Shown here: in pieces, positions 7,267-14,552 of the stretch
Position numbering within the stretch: position 1 is the stretch's first letter
Layout of the letters: each line of letters opens with the position of its first letter
Source of the DNA: an uncultured Porphyromonadaceae bacterium
Lineage (GTDB): Bacteria > Bacteroidota > Bacteroidia > Bacteroidales > Coprobacteraceae
NCBI GenBank assembly: GCA_900545915.1
Contig: URAV01000050.1
Coordinates: 1-15,481 of the forward strand
Length of the DNA stretch: 15,481 bases
Direction: 5' to 3'
Notes under the pieces: generated by a model
Database searches by the model: none
The model's input: only the letters and a program-made list of their open reading frames with translations
What the model was told of the DNA's origin: nothing
Made by a program: the position numbers and the translations under genes

Positions 7267-8814
7267 ATGAGAAAAAGCTTATTGAATATTTTTTTGTTAT
7301 TTTTGAGTGTCCTGTTTACAGGGCTGAAAGCCCAAGAGTATATAGCCGATGATCCTTTTGAAACAATGATTAGGCTTGGTTCTATGAATGTTAAGAACCC
7401 GATTTATCAAATGCCGTCCGGTCAGGCAGGAAATGCATATATCATTTCTGCTATTACGTCCGGAGATGCAGTTCGTTATCCTTTAGGTTATACCGTAGCT
7501 TCTGTACCTGATAGACATTTTATAATTGTTTCTAAAGCTACGACTTTGATAGAAAGGGGACGTTGGTTCGATTTAATTATCGAGGAGAATGTGTCTGTTT
7601 CCGGGCAGTTCGTTACAATTTTTACGGATTGGGATCGTAACGGTGTCTTTGATAAAGAGGATCAGTCCTCTGTAAGTATGAGAGATAAGGGGTTTACTGC
7701 TTCTTTTCAAGTTCCTGCCGATGCAGAATTGGGAAAAACTCGGATACGAGTCAGATTGGAGTCGTCTCAGCCTTCAGGATCGGATGTTGCAGTTTCAGGA
7801 GGACGTGTGTATGATTTTGTCGTTTACGTTATGGATAAGACCGACCGAGAAGATTGTTATATAAGTGTTTCTTCTAATAATGAAAAATTAGGTACGGCGG
7901 TTATTGAGACAGTTGCCAATGTAGATGGTAGGTATGATAAAGGCTCTTCAGTCACGGTGAAAGCCGAACTCTCTTCTTCTTCTGCGAATTTTGACGGTTG
8001 GAAAGTTGGACAAGATATTGTAAGTAGAGATCAGTCATACACATTTACGGTAAATGAGAGTATGCATATTATTGCCGTTTTTTCTACCGTAGAGCCCGAA
8101 TTATCAGCTCCTCAAACGAGTACCGAAGCAAATCCGATATGGTATCAGATTAAAAATGCTCATACGGCTACGGAGCGGGCAAACCGTTATATAGCTTATG
8201 ATGAAAATCCTACGGGTGAATATACCTCTAATTTACGTGCCGAACGTCCGGCTGATATGAGTGATAAATTTTTATGGAGATTAGAAACTGTTTCAGGAAA
8301 TAAGGTTAAGATTATCAATAAAACCAGTATGAGGCAGATTTACGGTTCTGGAGTTTTGGAAACACAGGAGTTGACTGCTGAGGTAAACGGAAGCGAGTTC
8401 GTCGTAGAACCCAGTGGCAATGATAACGGAAGTTATTCTATAAAATATAATGGTAATGACGGTTTATTGTTGAATGCACAGGACGGTTCTTGGAAAATTG
8501 TTTTATATAATGCAGGGATAGGTACAGGATCAGGTTGGTATTTCTATCGTGTTCCTTTTACACCTACTGGGGTAGAGAATATTCAGGATATTCGAGTAAA
8601 GGCTTTTTTGTCAAATGGTATAGTTGCTCTAAGTGGTCTTCCGGAAAAGTGCTCTGTGAAGGTGATTAATCTCTCCGGGCAGATTATCGGTGAGTTTATA
8701 CCGTCTGACGTAAATTGCGAGTATAGACTCAAATATCCTGAGGAGTTTGTTATCCTTATGGTCGAGCCGGATAGGCAGAAACCTTTTTCATTGAAGCTTT
8801 ATAATAAATCTTGA
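7267..8814 (+). CDS. Secreted GEVD-domain protein with lectin-like domain
   Basis: A 515-residue exported protein; the signal peptide is cut before Gln23 (LKA-Q). Residues about 80-190 match the GEVD domain: a beta-sandwich with the calcium-loop-like FTDWDRNGVF and then VPADAELGKTRIRVRLE. Residues 198-275 form one InlB-B-like repeat (GSSVTV, FDGW, ending IIAVFS). Residues 277-432 form the same lectin-like domain as in the preceding protein (WYQI, NRYIAY, KFLWRLE, NKVKIIN, SGWYFY). Residues about 437-515 look like a diverged T9SS sorting domain (KVINLSGQIIG). No catalytic motif is visible, so glycan or surface binding is the likely role. The gene follows a terminator-like hairpin by 17 nt and is only 32 nt ahead of the sulfatase, so the two are probably cotranscribed. 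Confidence 0.82.
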   Translation: MRKSLLNIFLLFLSVLFTGLKAQEYIADDPFETMIRLGSMNVKNPIYQMPSGQAGNAYIISAITSGDAVRYPLGYTVASVPDRHFIIVSKATTLIERGRWFDLIIEENVSVSGQFVTIFTDWDRNGVFDKEDQSSVSMRDKGFTASFQVPADAELGKTRIRVRLESSQPSGSDVAVSGGRVYDFVVYVMDKTDREDCYISVSSNNEKLGTAVIETVANVDGRYDKGSSVTVKAELSSSSANFDGWKVGQDIVSRDQSYTFTVNESMHIIAVFSTVEPELSAPQTSTEANPIWYQIKNAHTATERANRYIAYDENPTGEYTSNLRAERPADMSDKFLWRLETVSGNKVKIINKTSMRQIYGSGVLETQELTAEVNGSEFVVEPSGNDNGSYSIKYNGNDGLLLNAQDGSWKIVLYNAGIGTGSGWYFYRVPFTPTGVENIQDIRVKAFLSNGIVALSGLPEKCSVKVINLSGQIIGEFIPSDVNCEYRLKYPEEFVILMVEPDRQKPFSLKLYNKS

Positions 8815-8846
8815 TTTTTTTAATTTCATAAAACGAAATAGTACCG

Positions 8847-10250
8847 ATGAATTCAAAATATTTTTTATACCTGTCCGGCAGTTTATTATTTCCGTCTTCT
8901 TTATGCAAAGCACAGGTAAAAGATGCTGTTGCAACTGTCGATCGTCCTAATGTAATTTATTTATTATGTGACGATATGGGTTATAGCGATATAGAAGCTT
9001 ACGGGCAACAAATGATCTCGACTCCGAATCTGACAAAACTCGTGCAACAAGGAATGAGTTTCACTCAATTCTATGCAAGTACGGCAGTGAGTGCTCCTTC
9101 TCGGGCTTCTTTGATGACAGGACAGCATACGGGACATACCAAAATACGTGGAAATATGGAGATACAGCCTGAAGGTCAAGAGCCTTTAGATCCGAATGTG
9201 AAAACATTGGGAAATCTTTTTCAAGAAAACGGATATGTTACAGGCTGTTTCGGTAAGTGGGGAATGGGATATCCCGGATCGGGAGGAGAAGCGAATGATA
9301 TGGGATTTGATGTTTTTTACGGATATAACTGTCAGCGCAAAGCCCATAAATATTATCCTGATTATTTGTGGAATAATAAAACGAAGGAGTATCAAAACGG
9401 ACGTTATTCGCAGGATGCGATTCACGAACATGCGCTTAAGTTTATCAGAGATAATAAGGACAAGGCGTTTTTCGGATATTTTACTTATACGATACCTCAT
9501 GCTGAATTAACACAACCTCAAGACAGTATTGTGGAAATGTATAAAGATAAATTTTATGAGCCCAATCCTTTTTATACGAACGGTGATTACGGTACGGCTT
9601 TGAATCCTCGTACGCAATTTGCTGCGATGATTACCCGTTTGGATACTTATGTAGGGCAGATAATCGAAGAACTTGAACGGCAAGGTATTGCCGATAAAAC
9701 TTTATTTATTTTCACCAGTGATAACGGTCCTCATCAGGAGGGTGGCGCTGATCCTTATTTCTTTAATACGGAAGCACGTTTGAAAGGTCTTAAAAGAGCT
9801 CTTTACGAGGGAGGTATGCGAGTACCTTATATTGCTTATTGGCCTGGAAAAATTCAACCCGGTAGTATAAGCCATATTCAGGCTGCCGGATGGGATATGA
9901 TGCCTACTTTTGTAGATTTATTAGGTGTCGATTCGAATTGGAGAGAAGAAGCGATGGATGGAATTTCTATCTTGCCTACTTTATTAAATAAAGGGGAGCA
10001 GCCGTTACACGAATTTCTGTATTGGGAATTCCACGAGGAAGGCGGGCGTCAAGCCGTACGTGCCGGAGATTGGAAACTTATTCGTCAACAGATCAGTTCG
10101 GGAAATCCGACACATGAGTTATATAATATAGCTGAAGATCCTCATGAAGATAATAATGTCGCTGCTCAATATCCTGAAAAAGTGGAAGAGTTGAAAGTAA
10201 TTATGGATAGAGAACATGAACCTTCCTCATTATTTAATTTCGGTAAATAG
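8847..10250 (+). CDS. Exported S1-family sulfatase, serine type
   Basis: A 467-residue member of the alkaline-phosphatase-like sulfatases (S1), which hydrolyse sulfate esters on sugars. The signal peptide is cut near CKA-Q23. The active-site signature reads S82-A-P-S-R86, so the formylglycine would be made from serine, which in known cases needs a radical-SAM maturase (anSME) before export. Other expected residues are present: metal ligands D42 and D43 (LLCDDMGYSD), D292 and N293 (SDNG), and likely substrate-pocket residues H97, K99, K137 (GKWG), H218 (IPHAE) and K313 or K316. The C-terminal part ends in the usual DWKLI and ELYN...EDPHE motifs. There is no T9SS domain, so it is probably periplasmic. 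The subfamily, and hence the position of the sulfate, cannot be decided by eye. The GH84 context suggests sulfated mucin-type or other GlcNAc/Gal glycans. Confidence 0.93.
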   Translation: MNSKYFLYLSGSLLFPSSLCKAQVKDAVATVDRPNVIYLLCDDMGYSDIEAYGQQMISTPNLTKLVQQGMSFTQFYASTAVSAPSRASLMTGQHTGHTKIRGNMEIQPEGQEPLDPNVKTLGNLFQENGYVTGCFGKWGMGYPGSGGEANDMGFDVFYGYNCQRKAHKYYPDYLWNNKTKEYQNGRYSQDAIHEHALKFIRDNKDKAFFGYFTYTIPHAELTQPQDSIVEMYKDKFYEPNPFYTNGDYGTALNPRTQFAAMITRLDTYVGQIIEELERQGIADKTLFIFTSDNGPHQEGGADPYFFNTEARLKGLKRALYEGGMRVPYIAYWPGKIQPGSISHIQAAGWDMMPTFVDLLGVDSNWREEAMDGISILPTLLNKGEQPLHEFLYWEFHEEGGRQAVRAGDWKLIRQQISSGNPTHELYNIAEDPHEDNNVAAQYPEKVEELKVIMDREHEPSSLFNFGK

Positions 10251-10373
10251 GTGCGGATATATAATTTTTTATCGGAAAATTTAGATAGGTTTTGCGTCGA
10301 TGACATGATTCACAAAGTTTTGGTAGTGACAGCCAATAGAGGGTAAAATGTATCGACAGTATAGATATTAAAG

Positions 10374-10408
10374 AAAACTCCTGATAAGTTTACTTATCAG
10401 GAGTTTTT
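10374..10408. terminator. Bidirectional intrinsic terminator
   Basis: A perfect 15-bp stem, 10374-10388 (AAAACTCCTGATAAG) with 10393-10407, and a TTTA loop. It is followed by T on the plus strand (10404-10408) and by a TTTTCTTT tail on the minus strand. It closes the sulfatase transcript and can also stop minus-strand transcription arriving from the esterase or small-RNA side. Confidence 0.93.
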
Positions 10409-10420
10409 GATTTACGATTA

Positions 10421-10451
10421 AAATAAAAAAATGGTTGTCTCACGACAACCA
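10421..10451 (-). terminator. Terminator of the small RNA unit
   Basis: On the minus strand an 8-bp stem, TGGTTGTC (10451-10444) with GACAACCA (10439-10432), encloses a 4-nt loop. It is followed by A and then TTTTTTTATTTT-like sequence down to 10421. On the plus strand the hairpin is not followed by T, so it works in the minus direction only. Confidence 0.8.
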
Positions 10452-10488
10452 ATCTTTGTAAACCTTAAATCTAATACTATGAAAAAAC
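10421..10488 (-). ncRNA. Putative small RNA, about 65-70 nt
   Basis: A free-standing transcription unit on the minus strand: a perfect Bacteroidota promoter (10495-10526), then about 40 nt of unpaired-looking sequence (10452-10488), then an intrinsic terminator (10421-10451). Expected transcription start is 5-8 nt past the -7 box, near 10488. The body carries no open reading frame of useful length on this strand and no obvious structure except the terminator hairpin. It is downstream of, and in the same orientation as, the esterase gene. It could therefore also be processed from, or overlap, the esterase 3' UTR, but it has its own promoter. I have an unverified impression of having seen similar sequences in other Bacteroidales intergenic regions. 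The function is unknown. Confidence 0.55.
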
Positions 10489-10494
10489 ATATTG

Positions 10495-10526
10495 CAAATA
10501 TAGTTATAGAAAATGTATCTTACAAA
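10495..10526 (-). promoter_or_regulatory. Perfect Bacteroidota promoter, minus strand
   Basis: On the minus strand TTTG (10526-10523), a 20-nt spacer, then TATATTTG (10502-10495). This matches the Bacteroidota consensus TTTG, 19-21 nt, TAnnTTTG without mismatch. It points away from the esterase and towards the terminator hairpin 44 nt downstream. Confidence 0.78.
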
Positions 10527-10609
10527 TGTTGTTATAATAAAAAATTGTATATTAACAAAATTTATACATGTATCCTTGCTATTGGTGAGTACAAGAGTCG
10601 TTTTTGAAT

Positions 10610-11431
10610 TTATTTTGGTAATCTTTTTTGAAAATACTTTTTAAAAAATAATATTTGATAATCAATGGAATTCCCCCAGTATTGAGAATTATGTTCACCG
10701 GGACGGACAATATAGTCATGTGCGATACCCTGTTTTAATAGAGTGTTATGAAGATTATTATTTACGTCGAAAAAAAAATCTTTGAATCCGCAATCAAAAA
10801 TGATGGCAAGTTTTCCGTTCTGTAATTTATTTATTTGATTGATGACCGTGTGATTATCCCATATCTCTTTATTGTTCTTATATTCGCCCAACTGTTTTTT
10901 CATATCCCAATTGTCGGGAAAAGGACGAATATCTACGCCTCCGCTGGTACTTCCGGCAGCTCCGAATATATCTTGATGACGAATAGCCAACCATAAAGCT
11001 CCGTGTCCTCCCATACTTAAGCCGGTGATCGCCCTGCCTGTTCTATCGTCGCGAGTAGAAAAATTTTTATCGACATAAGAGACTAATTCTTTTGATATGA
11101 ATGTTTCGAATTGCGACTCTTTATTAAACGGGCTATCCCAGTACCAACTGTTTTCTCCGTTAGGACAGACAAAAATTATGCTGTCTTGCGTAGCTGTTTG
11201 CGAAAGATCTTTCTTTATATCCGGCCATGTGTTTTGATTTCCTCCATATCCGTGCAATAGGTAAATAACAGGATAGGTTGCAGAAGGAGTATAGTCTTCG
11301 GGAGTGATAATCACGCAAGGGATGTCTTTGTTCATGGCATCGCTTTTTACCTTTGTTTTGATTATTTCTGCCTGTAATGAGAATACGCAAAAAATAAAAA
11401 GCAAGAAACTTAAAGTCTTTTTCATAATCAT
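10610..11431 (-). CDS. Exported alpha/beta-hydrolase esterase (esterase D / CE1-like)
   Basis: A 273-residue protein of the putative esterase family (PF00756 type). The signal peptide covers about residues 1-21 (SLQA-E). It has the oxyanion-loop motif HGYGG (60-64), nucleophile Ser139 in GLSMGG, a probable acid Asp213 or Asp218 in FDCGFKD, and His247 in PGEHNSQYW. The fold is complete, so it should be active on an ester such as an acylated sugar, but the substrate is unknown. A second ATG two codons in (11425) gives the more usual MKK signal-peptide start and may be the true one. It lies 26 nt after the DUF3843 gene on the same strand and is probably in its operon. The neighbours do not indicate a pathway. 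Confidence 0.87.
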   Translation of the reverse strand: MIMKKTLSFLLFIFCVFSLQAEIIKTKVKSDAMNKDIPCVIITPEDYTPSATYPVIYLLHGYGGNQNTWPDIKKDLSQTATQDSIIFVCPNGENSWYWDSPFNKESQFETFISKELVSYVDKNFSTRDDRTGRAITGLSMGGHGALWLAIRHQDIFGAAGSTSGGVDIRPFPDNWDMKKQLGEYKNNKEIWDNHTVINQINKLQNGKLAIIFDCGFKDFFFDVNNNLHNTLLKQGIAHDYIVRPGEHNSQYWGNSIDYQILFFKKYFQKRLPK

Positions 11432-11457
11432 ATCGGAAAAATAAATTAGAGACGTTA

Positions 11458-12795
11458 TTAACGTTTAATATAACGAAGTATAAAATCTAAGTTATCATGT
11501 AATAGTTCGTAGCCTTTTTCTCCGTTGAATCTTAATTCGGGGACTTTACCTTTTTGCACGGCATTTTCCATAAAGGAGACCCCTAATTCATCGCTCAATA
11601 CGGCTATCCATGCGGTTTCCTCAGAAGTTAACGGCATTTCACCCTCTCCGAGATCGGTATCTTCCAGTATATCTTTTAAAATAATTTCTTGTTCATTCTC
11701 GGGCAAGTCGGTTTTTTCTTCGAAAATGTGAGATTCTTCTTCCGTCCGTTTATCGATTTCTTCCGTGAGATCTTCCGATTTGGGATAGGTATTTACCAAT
11801 CCCATGATCCACCATTCATTTTGCCAACGTACAAATCCTGCATACAGACTTATTTTGTCGCTTTTCATGTCTTCGGGAAATCCTTTTAAAGATTTTTGTG
11901 TGACTTCGATAATTTCGCCGGTAATGATATGCCGGAAACGGGCATTATATTTGTCTTCATCGACAAAATCGAAATAACCTGAATATTTACGGGATAAATT
12001 TTTTAAAGCTTCATGTGCCGGGTGTTCTTCTCCTAAAAGTATGGCAAGCCATTGTGCTGGCGTGTGTTGCATGAATTCGGTAGTCAAATTGTATGCAAAG
12101 TCGTTACATAGTACGTTTACCATATCCGGAAGATATTCTTCTGTCCCGTCTTCCTTTGCTGTTGTTACCATGTCGTCTATTTCTTCCTGCATCTGTCTGC
12201 CGTTGAATTGGAAAAGATAGGATTCGGTCGCTAACCATGCGAAACGTGCTTGTAAAGAATATAAATTGGTACACTCTTTTGGAGATAGGTCAAAAAATCC
12301 TTTTAATTTTTCATTTGCCGGAGCTGACTCGTATTCTTCATCCAGAATCTCCATGACTTTTTCTGCTATCCGGGAAAAAAGAGGAGTTTCGGGAGAGTAG
12401 GGGATTTCACCTCTGTTTAATTGCATGAAATAATGCCATGTCAGAAATTGTATATCCTCTGTGTTGATCTCTTCATTTGCATAATCGTTGCATGGAAAAA
12501 ACGGAAGGGGAGAATTGTATTTCCGGTAATGTTCTTTAGTAAATGCCCTGAAAATACCGGCTTCTGAAATAATATCTTCGAAATATGAGGTAAGGGTGCA
12601 AGCCAGTTGCTTTTTTTCTTCTTCTTCCAGATAAAAAAGATTTTCATCTGATATTTCGTTTTCCAGTAGATTATCGAGTACGGTATAGATTTTATTTGCA
12701 ATTGTCGTATAATAAAAATCTGTACGGGCTGATCCTTGATAAGGATGTAAGGATGCCCAGTCTTTACTGTATATCGTTTGTTTTTTCTTTGCCAT
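11458..12795 (-). CDS. DUF3843 family protein, function unknown
   Basis: A 445-residue, acidic, apparently cytoplasmic protein with no signal peptide or membrane segment. The N-terminal IYSKDWASLHPY and the FYYTTIANKIY segment match my memory of the DUF3843 family, found in Bacteroidota. Glutamate-rich stretches occur near residues 55-62 and in a linker at about 340-375, and a possible ligand-binding-like WQNEWWIMGL stretch near 325. I recognise no catalytic motif. It is the first gene of a probable two-gene operon with the esterase. It is divergent from mutY and has a promoter match 20 nt upstream. No function should be assigned beyond the family name. Confidence 0.75.
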   Translation of the reverse strand: MAKKKQTIYSKDWASLHPYQGSARTDFYYTTIANKIYTVLDNLLENEISDENLFYLEEEEKKQLACTLTSYFEDIISEAGIFRAFTKEHYRKYNSPLPFFPCNDYANEEINTEDIQFLTWHYFMQLNRGEIPYSPETPLFSRIAEKVMEILDEEYESAPANEKLKGFFDLSPKECTNLYSLQARFAWLATESYLFQFNGRQMQEEIDDMVTTAKEDGTEEYLPDMVNVLCNDFAYNLTTEFMQHTPAQWLAILLGEEHPAHEALKNLSRKYSGYFDFVDEDKYNARFRHIITGEIIEVTQKSLKGFPEDMKSDKISLYAGFVRWQNEWWIMGLVNTYPKSEDLTEEIDKRTEEESHIFEEKTDLPENEQEIILKDILEDTDLGEGEMPLTSEETAWIAVLSDELGVSFMENAVQKGKVPELRFNGEKGYELLHDNLDFILRYIKR

Positions 12796-12814
12796 GAAGT
12801 TTGTTTTTGGTTTA

Positions 12815-12846
12815 CAAACTTACGGATTAATAGTTAATTCGGCAAT
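12815..12846 (-). promoter_or_regulatory. Promoter of the DUF3843-esterase operon
   Basis: On the minus strand ATTG (12846-12843), a 20-nt spacer, then TAAGTTTG (12822-12815). The -7 box is a perfect TAnnTTTG and the -33 box has one mismatch. Transcription would start near 12808, giving a leader of only about 12 nt before the ATG at 12795. Confidence 0.65.
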
Positions 12847-12864
12847 GATTCGGGGTATGTTCTA

Positions 12865-12894
12865 TCTGTTTTCATCGCATTTTCTTTACTTTTG
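12865..12894 (+). promoter_or_regulatory. Promoter of mutY
   Basis: TACTTTTG at 12887-12894 is a perfect TAnnTTTG box. A weaker TCTG lies at 12865-12868 with an 18-nt spacer. The start of transcription would be near 12901, upstream of the ATG at 12923. This supports that ATG over a TTG at 12914, which would leave almost no leader. Confidence 0.6.
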
Positions 12895-12922
12895 TCGTCG
12901 GTTTTAAAAGTTTTTGAAAAAT

Positions 12923-13990
12923 ATGTCCGGTATGGAAAATATGGAATTTACCGTTCCGTTAGAAAAATGGTATTTAGAGAATAAAAGAGATTTGCCTTGG
13001 CGGGATACTACCGATCCGTATGTTATTTGGATATCGGAGGTAATTCTTCAGCAAACCCGAGTTATACAAGGACTTGACTATTTTAACCGCTTTATGACTC
13101 GTTTCCCGGATGTAGCCTCTTTGGCGGAAGCTGAAGAGGATGAGGTTTTGAAATATTGGCAGGGACTCGGGTATTATAGTCGTGCTCGTAATTTACATAC
13201 TGCCGCTCGGCAAATTATGAACGATTTTGGAGGCCGTTTCCCGAAAAGTTATAAAGATGTACTTTCTTTAAAAGGAATCGGAGAATATACGGCAGCGGCA
13301 ATCTGTTCGTTTGCATATCGTCAACCTTATGCCGTTGTCGATGGAAATGTATATCGAGTTCTGGCTCGTCTTTTCGATATAGATGTCCCTATCGATTCGA
13401 CTCAGGGGAAAAAACTTTTTGCAAAACTGGCATCAGAACTTTTGGATAAGAAACATCCCGATGTATATAATCAGGCGATTATGGAGTTGGGGGCATTGCA
13501 ATGCGTACCTCGTTCACCTCGTTGTGAGTTGTGTCCTTTATCGGACAAATGTCTTTCTCTTATTTCGGGACGTATAGAAAAACTTCCGGTAAAACAAGGT
13601 AAAACGGTTGTGAAGCCGCGTTTTTTTAATTATCTCTGTATTTCCTATCAGGGGGATACATGGATACGGCAACGCAAAGGAAAAGATATATGGGAGAATT
13701 TGTATGAATTTGTGTTGATCGAAACAGATAAAGAGTGTTCATTTGAAGAGTTGCAACATACCGAAGAGTACCGTCGGATATTCAACGGTTTAGGAAAAGT
13801 AAAAGTGACGGCTTTACCTTTGCAGAAACGTCATATTTTGTCGCATCGTATCATAAATACCTATTTCTATTCTATTGAAATAGAGTCTGTTCCGGAAGGT
13901 CTTTCTGAATATATCCGCATTCCTTATGCCGAATTGGAGAATTATGCCGTTTCTCGGTTGACGCATATTTATTTGGAACAGCGCAAGTAA
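12923..13990 (+). CDS. mutY: A/G-specific adenine glycosylase MutY
   Basis: A 355-residue base-excision repair enzyme that removes adenine mispaired with 8-oxoguanine. Visible motifs: SEVILQQTRV with the catalytic Glu39; YWQGLGYYSRARNL; the helix-hairpin-helix LKGIGEYTAAAI; Asp140 in AVVDGNV; and the iron-sulfur cluster ligands C194-X6-C201-X2-C204-X5-C210. The rest (about 225-355) is the NUDIX-like MutY_C domain that recognises 8-oxoguanine, with LSHRIINTYFY. Length and motifs are complete. The ATG at 12923 is preferred to the TTG nine bases earlier; in-frame ATGs at 12932 and 12941 also exist. It is convergent with rsmD, with only 10 nt between the stop codons. Confidence 0.96.
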   Translation: MSGMENMEFTVPLEKWYLENKRDLPWRDTTDPYVIWISEVILQQTRVIQGLDYFNRFMTRFPDVASLAEAEEDEVLKYWQGLGYYSRARNLHTAARQIMNDFGGRFPKSYKDVLSLKGIGEYTAAAICSFAYRQPYAVVDGNVYRVLARLFDIDVPIDSTQGKKLFAKLASELLDKKHPDVYNQAIMELGALQCVPRSPRCELCPLSDKCLSLISGRIEKLPVKQGKTVVKPRFFNYLCISYQGDTWIRQRKGKDIWENLYEFVLIETDKECSFEELQHTEEYRRIFNGLGKVKVTALPLQKRHILSHRIINTYFYSIEIESVPEGLSEYIRIPYAELENYAVSRLTHIYLEQRK

Positions 13991-14000
13991 ATAAGCTGAG

Positions 14001-14552
14001 CTATTTTACCGTTTTATGAATGTTTCTGAAGAAGCTGAAATTTACACTTCCGTATGTCCGTTTTTGATCAAATCTGGGTAGTGTCGAAAAGTCGTATGAT
14101 TTCGAATGCTCTATTATGAAAATTCCTTCAGGTTTTAACAATTTCGAATTGAGTACAAGCTCCGGAATTGTGCCGAATTCGGGTAAATCATAGGGTGGAT
14201 CGGCAAATATAAGATCGAAGTTTTCTTTACACGCTGAAATAAATTTAAACACGTCTCCTTTTATCGGGACTAAATTATCTGCGTGTAGTTGTTGCATGAC
14301 TTTGCGGATAAAATTATATTGTACCGGATAATTTTCTACACATACGACTTTTGCACATTCTCGTGATAGTAATTCAAAGCTGATAGCTCCGGTTCCTGCA
14401 AAAAGATCAAGAGCAGTAAGACCGCTGAAATCGATCAGATTGTTTAATACGTTGAACAGGTTCTCCCGGGCAAAATCTGTTGTAGGACGGGCTTTTATAT
14501 TAGACGGCACGTCAAATCTTCTTTTTCCGTATTTTCCGCTTATAATTCGCAT
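14001..14552 (-). CDS. rsmD: 16S rRNA (guanine-N2)-methyltransferase RsmD
   Basis: A 183-residue SAM-dependent methyltransferase that modifies G966 (E. coli numbering) of 16S rRNA during 30S assembly. It starts with the typical RIISGKYGKRRF and RPTTDFARENLFNVL. The SAM-binding loop is DLFAGTGAISFE (49-60) and the catalytic motif is DPPY (118-121). The length is normal for the family. The start overlaps the end of the upstream DUF3822 gene by 13 bp, which suggests translational coupling. It is convergent with mutY. Confidence 0.95.
   Translation of the reverse strand: MRIISGKYGKRRFDVPSNIKARPTTDFARENLFNVLNNLIDFSGLTALDLFAGTGAISFELLSRECAKVVCVENYPVQYNFIRKVMQQLHADNLVPIKGDVFKFISACKENFDLIFADPPYDLPEFGTIPELVLNSKLLKPEGIFIIEHSKSYDFSTLPRFDQKRTYGSVNFSFFRNIHKTVK

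Larger units (their letters stand above)
10251..10609. other. 359-bp convergent intergenic region
   Basis: It lies between the sulfatase (+) and the esterase (-). It contains a bidirectional terminator (10374-10408) and a minus-strand small transcription unit (10421-10526), listed separately. In 10251-10373 and 10527-10609 I see only AT-rich sequence with no convincing gene. Confidence 0.75.

Noticed and set aside
10479..10607. A 42-codon plus-strand frame starting MKKHIANI in the intergenic region
   Set aside because: It lies antisense to the small RNA promoter, is made of AT-rich codons with no recognisable protein pattern, and has no plus-strand promoter. The minus-strand promoter plus terminator explains the sequence better.
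12914..12922. TTG start for mutY three codons upstream
   Set aside because: It lies only about 13 nt from the expected transcription start, and the ATG at 12923 already gives a full-length enzyme.
13991..14000. Possible bidirectional terminator between mutY and rsmD
   Set aside because: Only a 4-bp AGCT pairing is visible around the stop codons, too weak to call.
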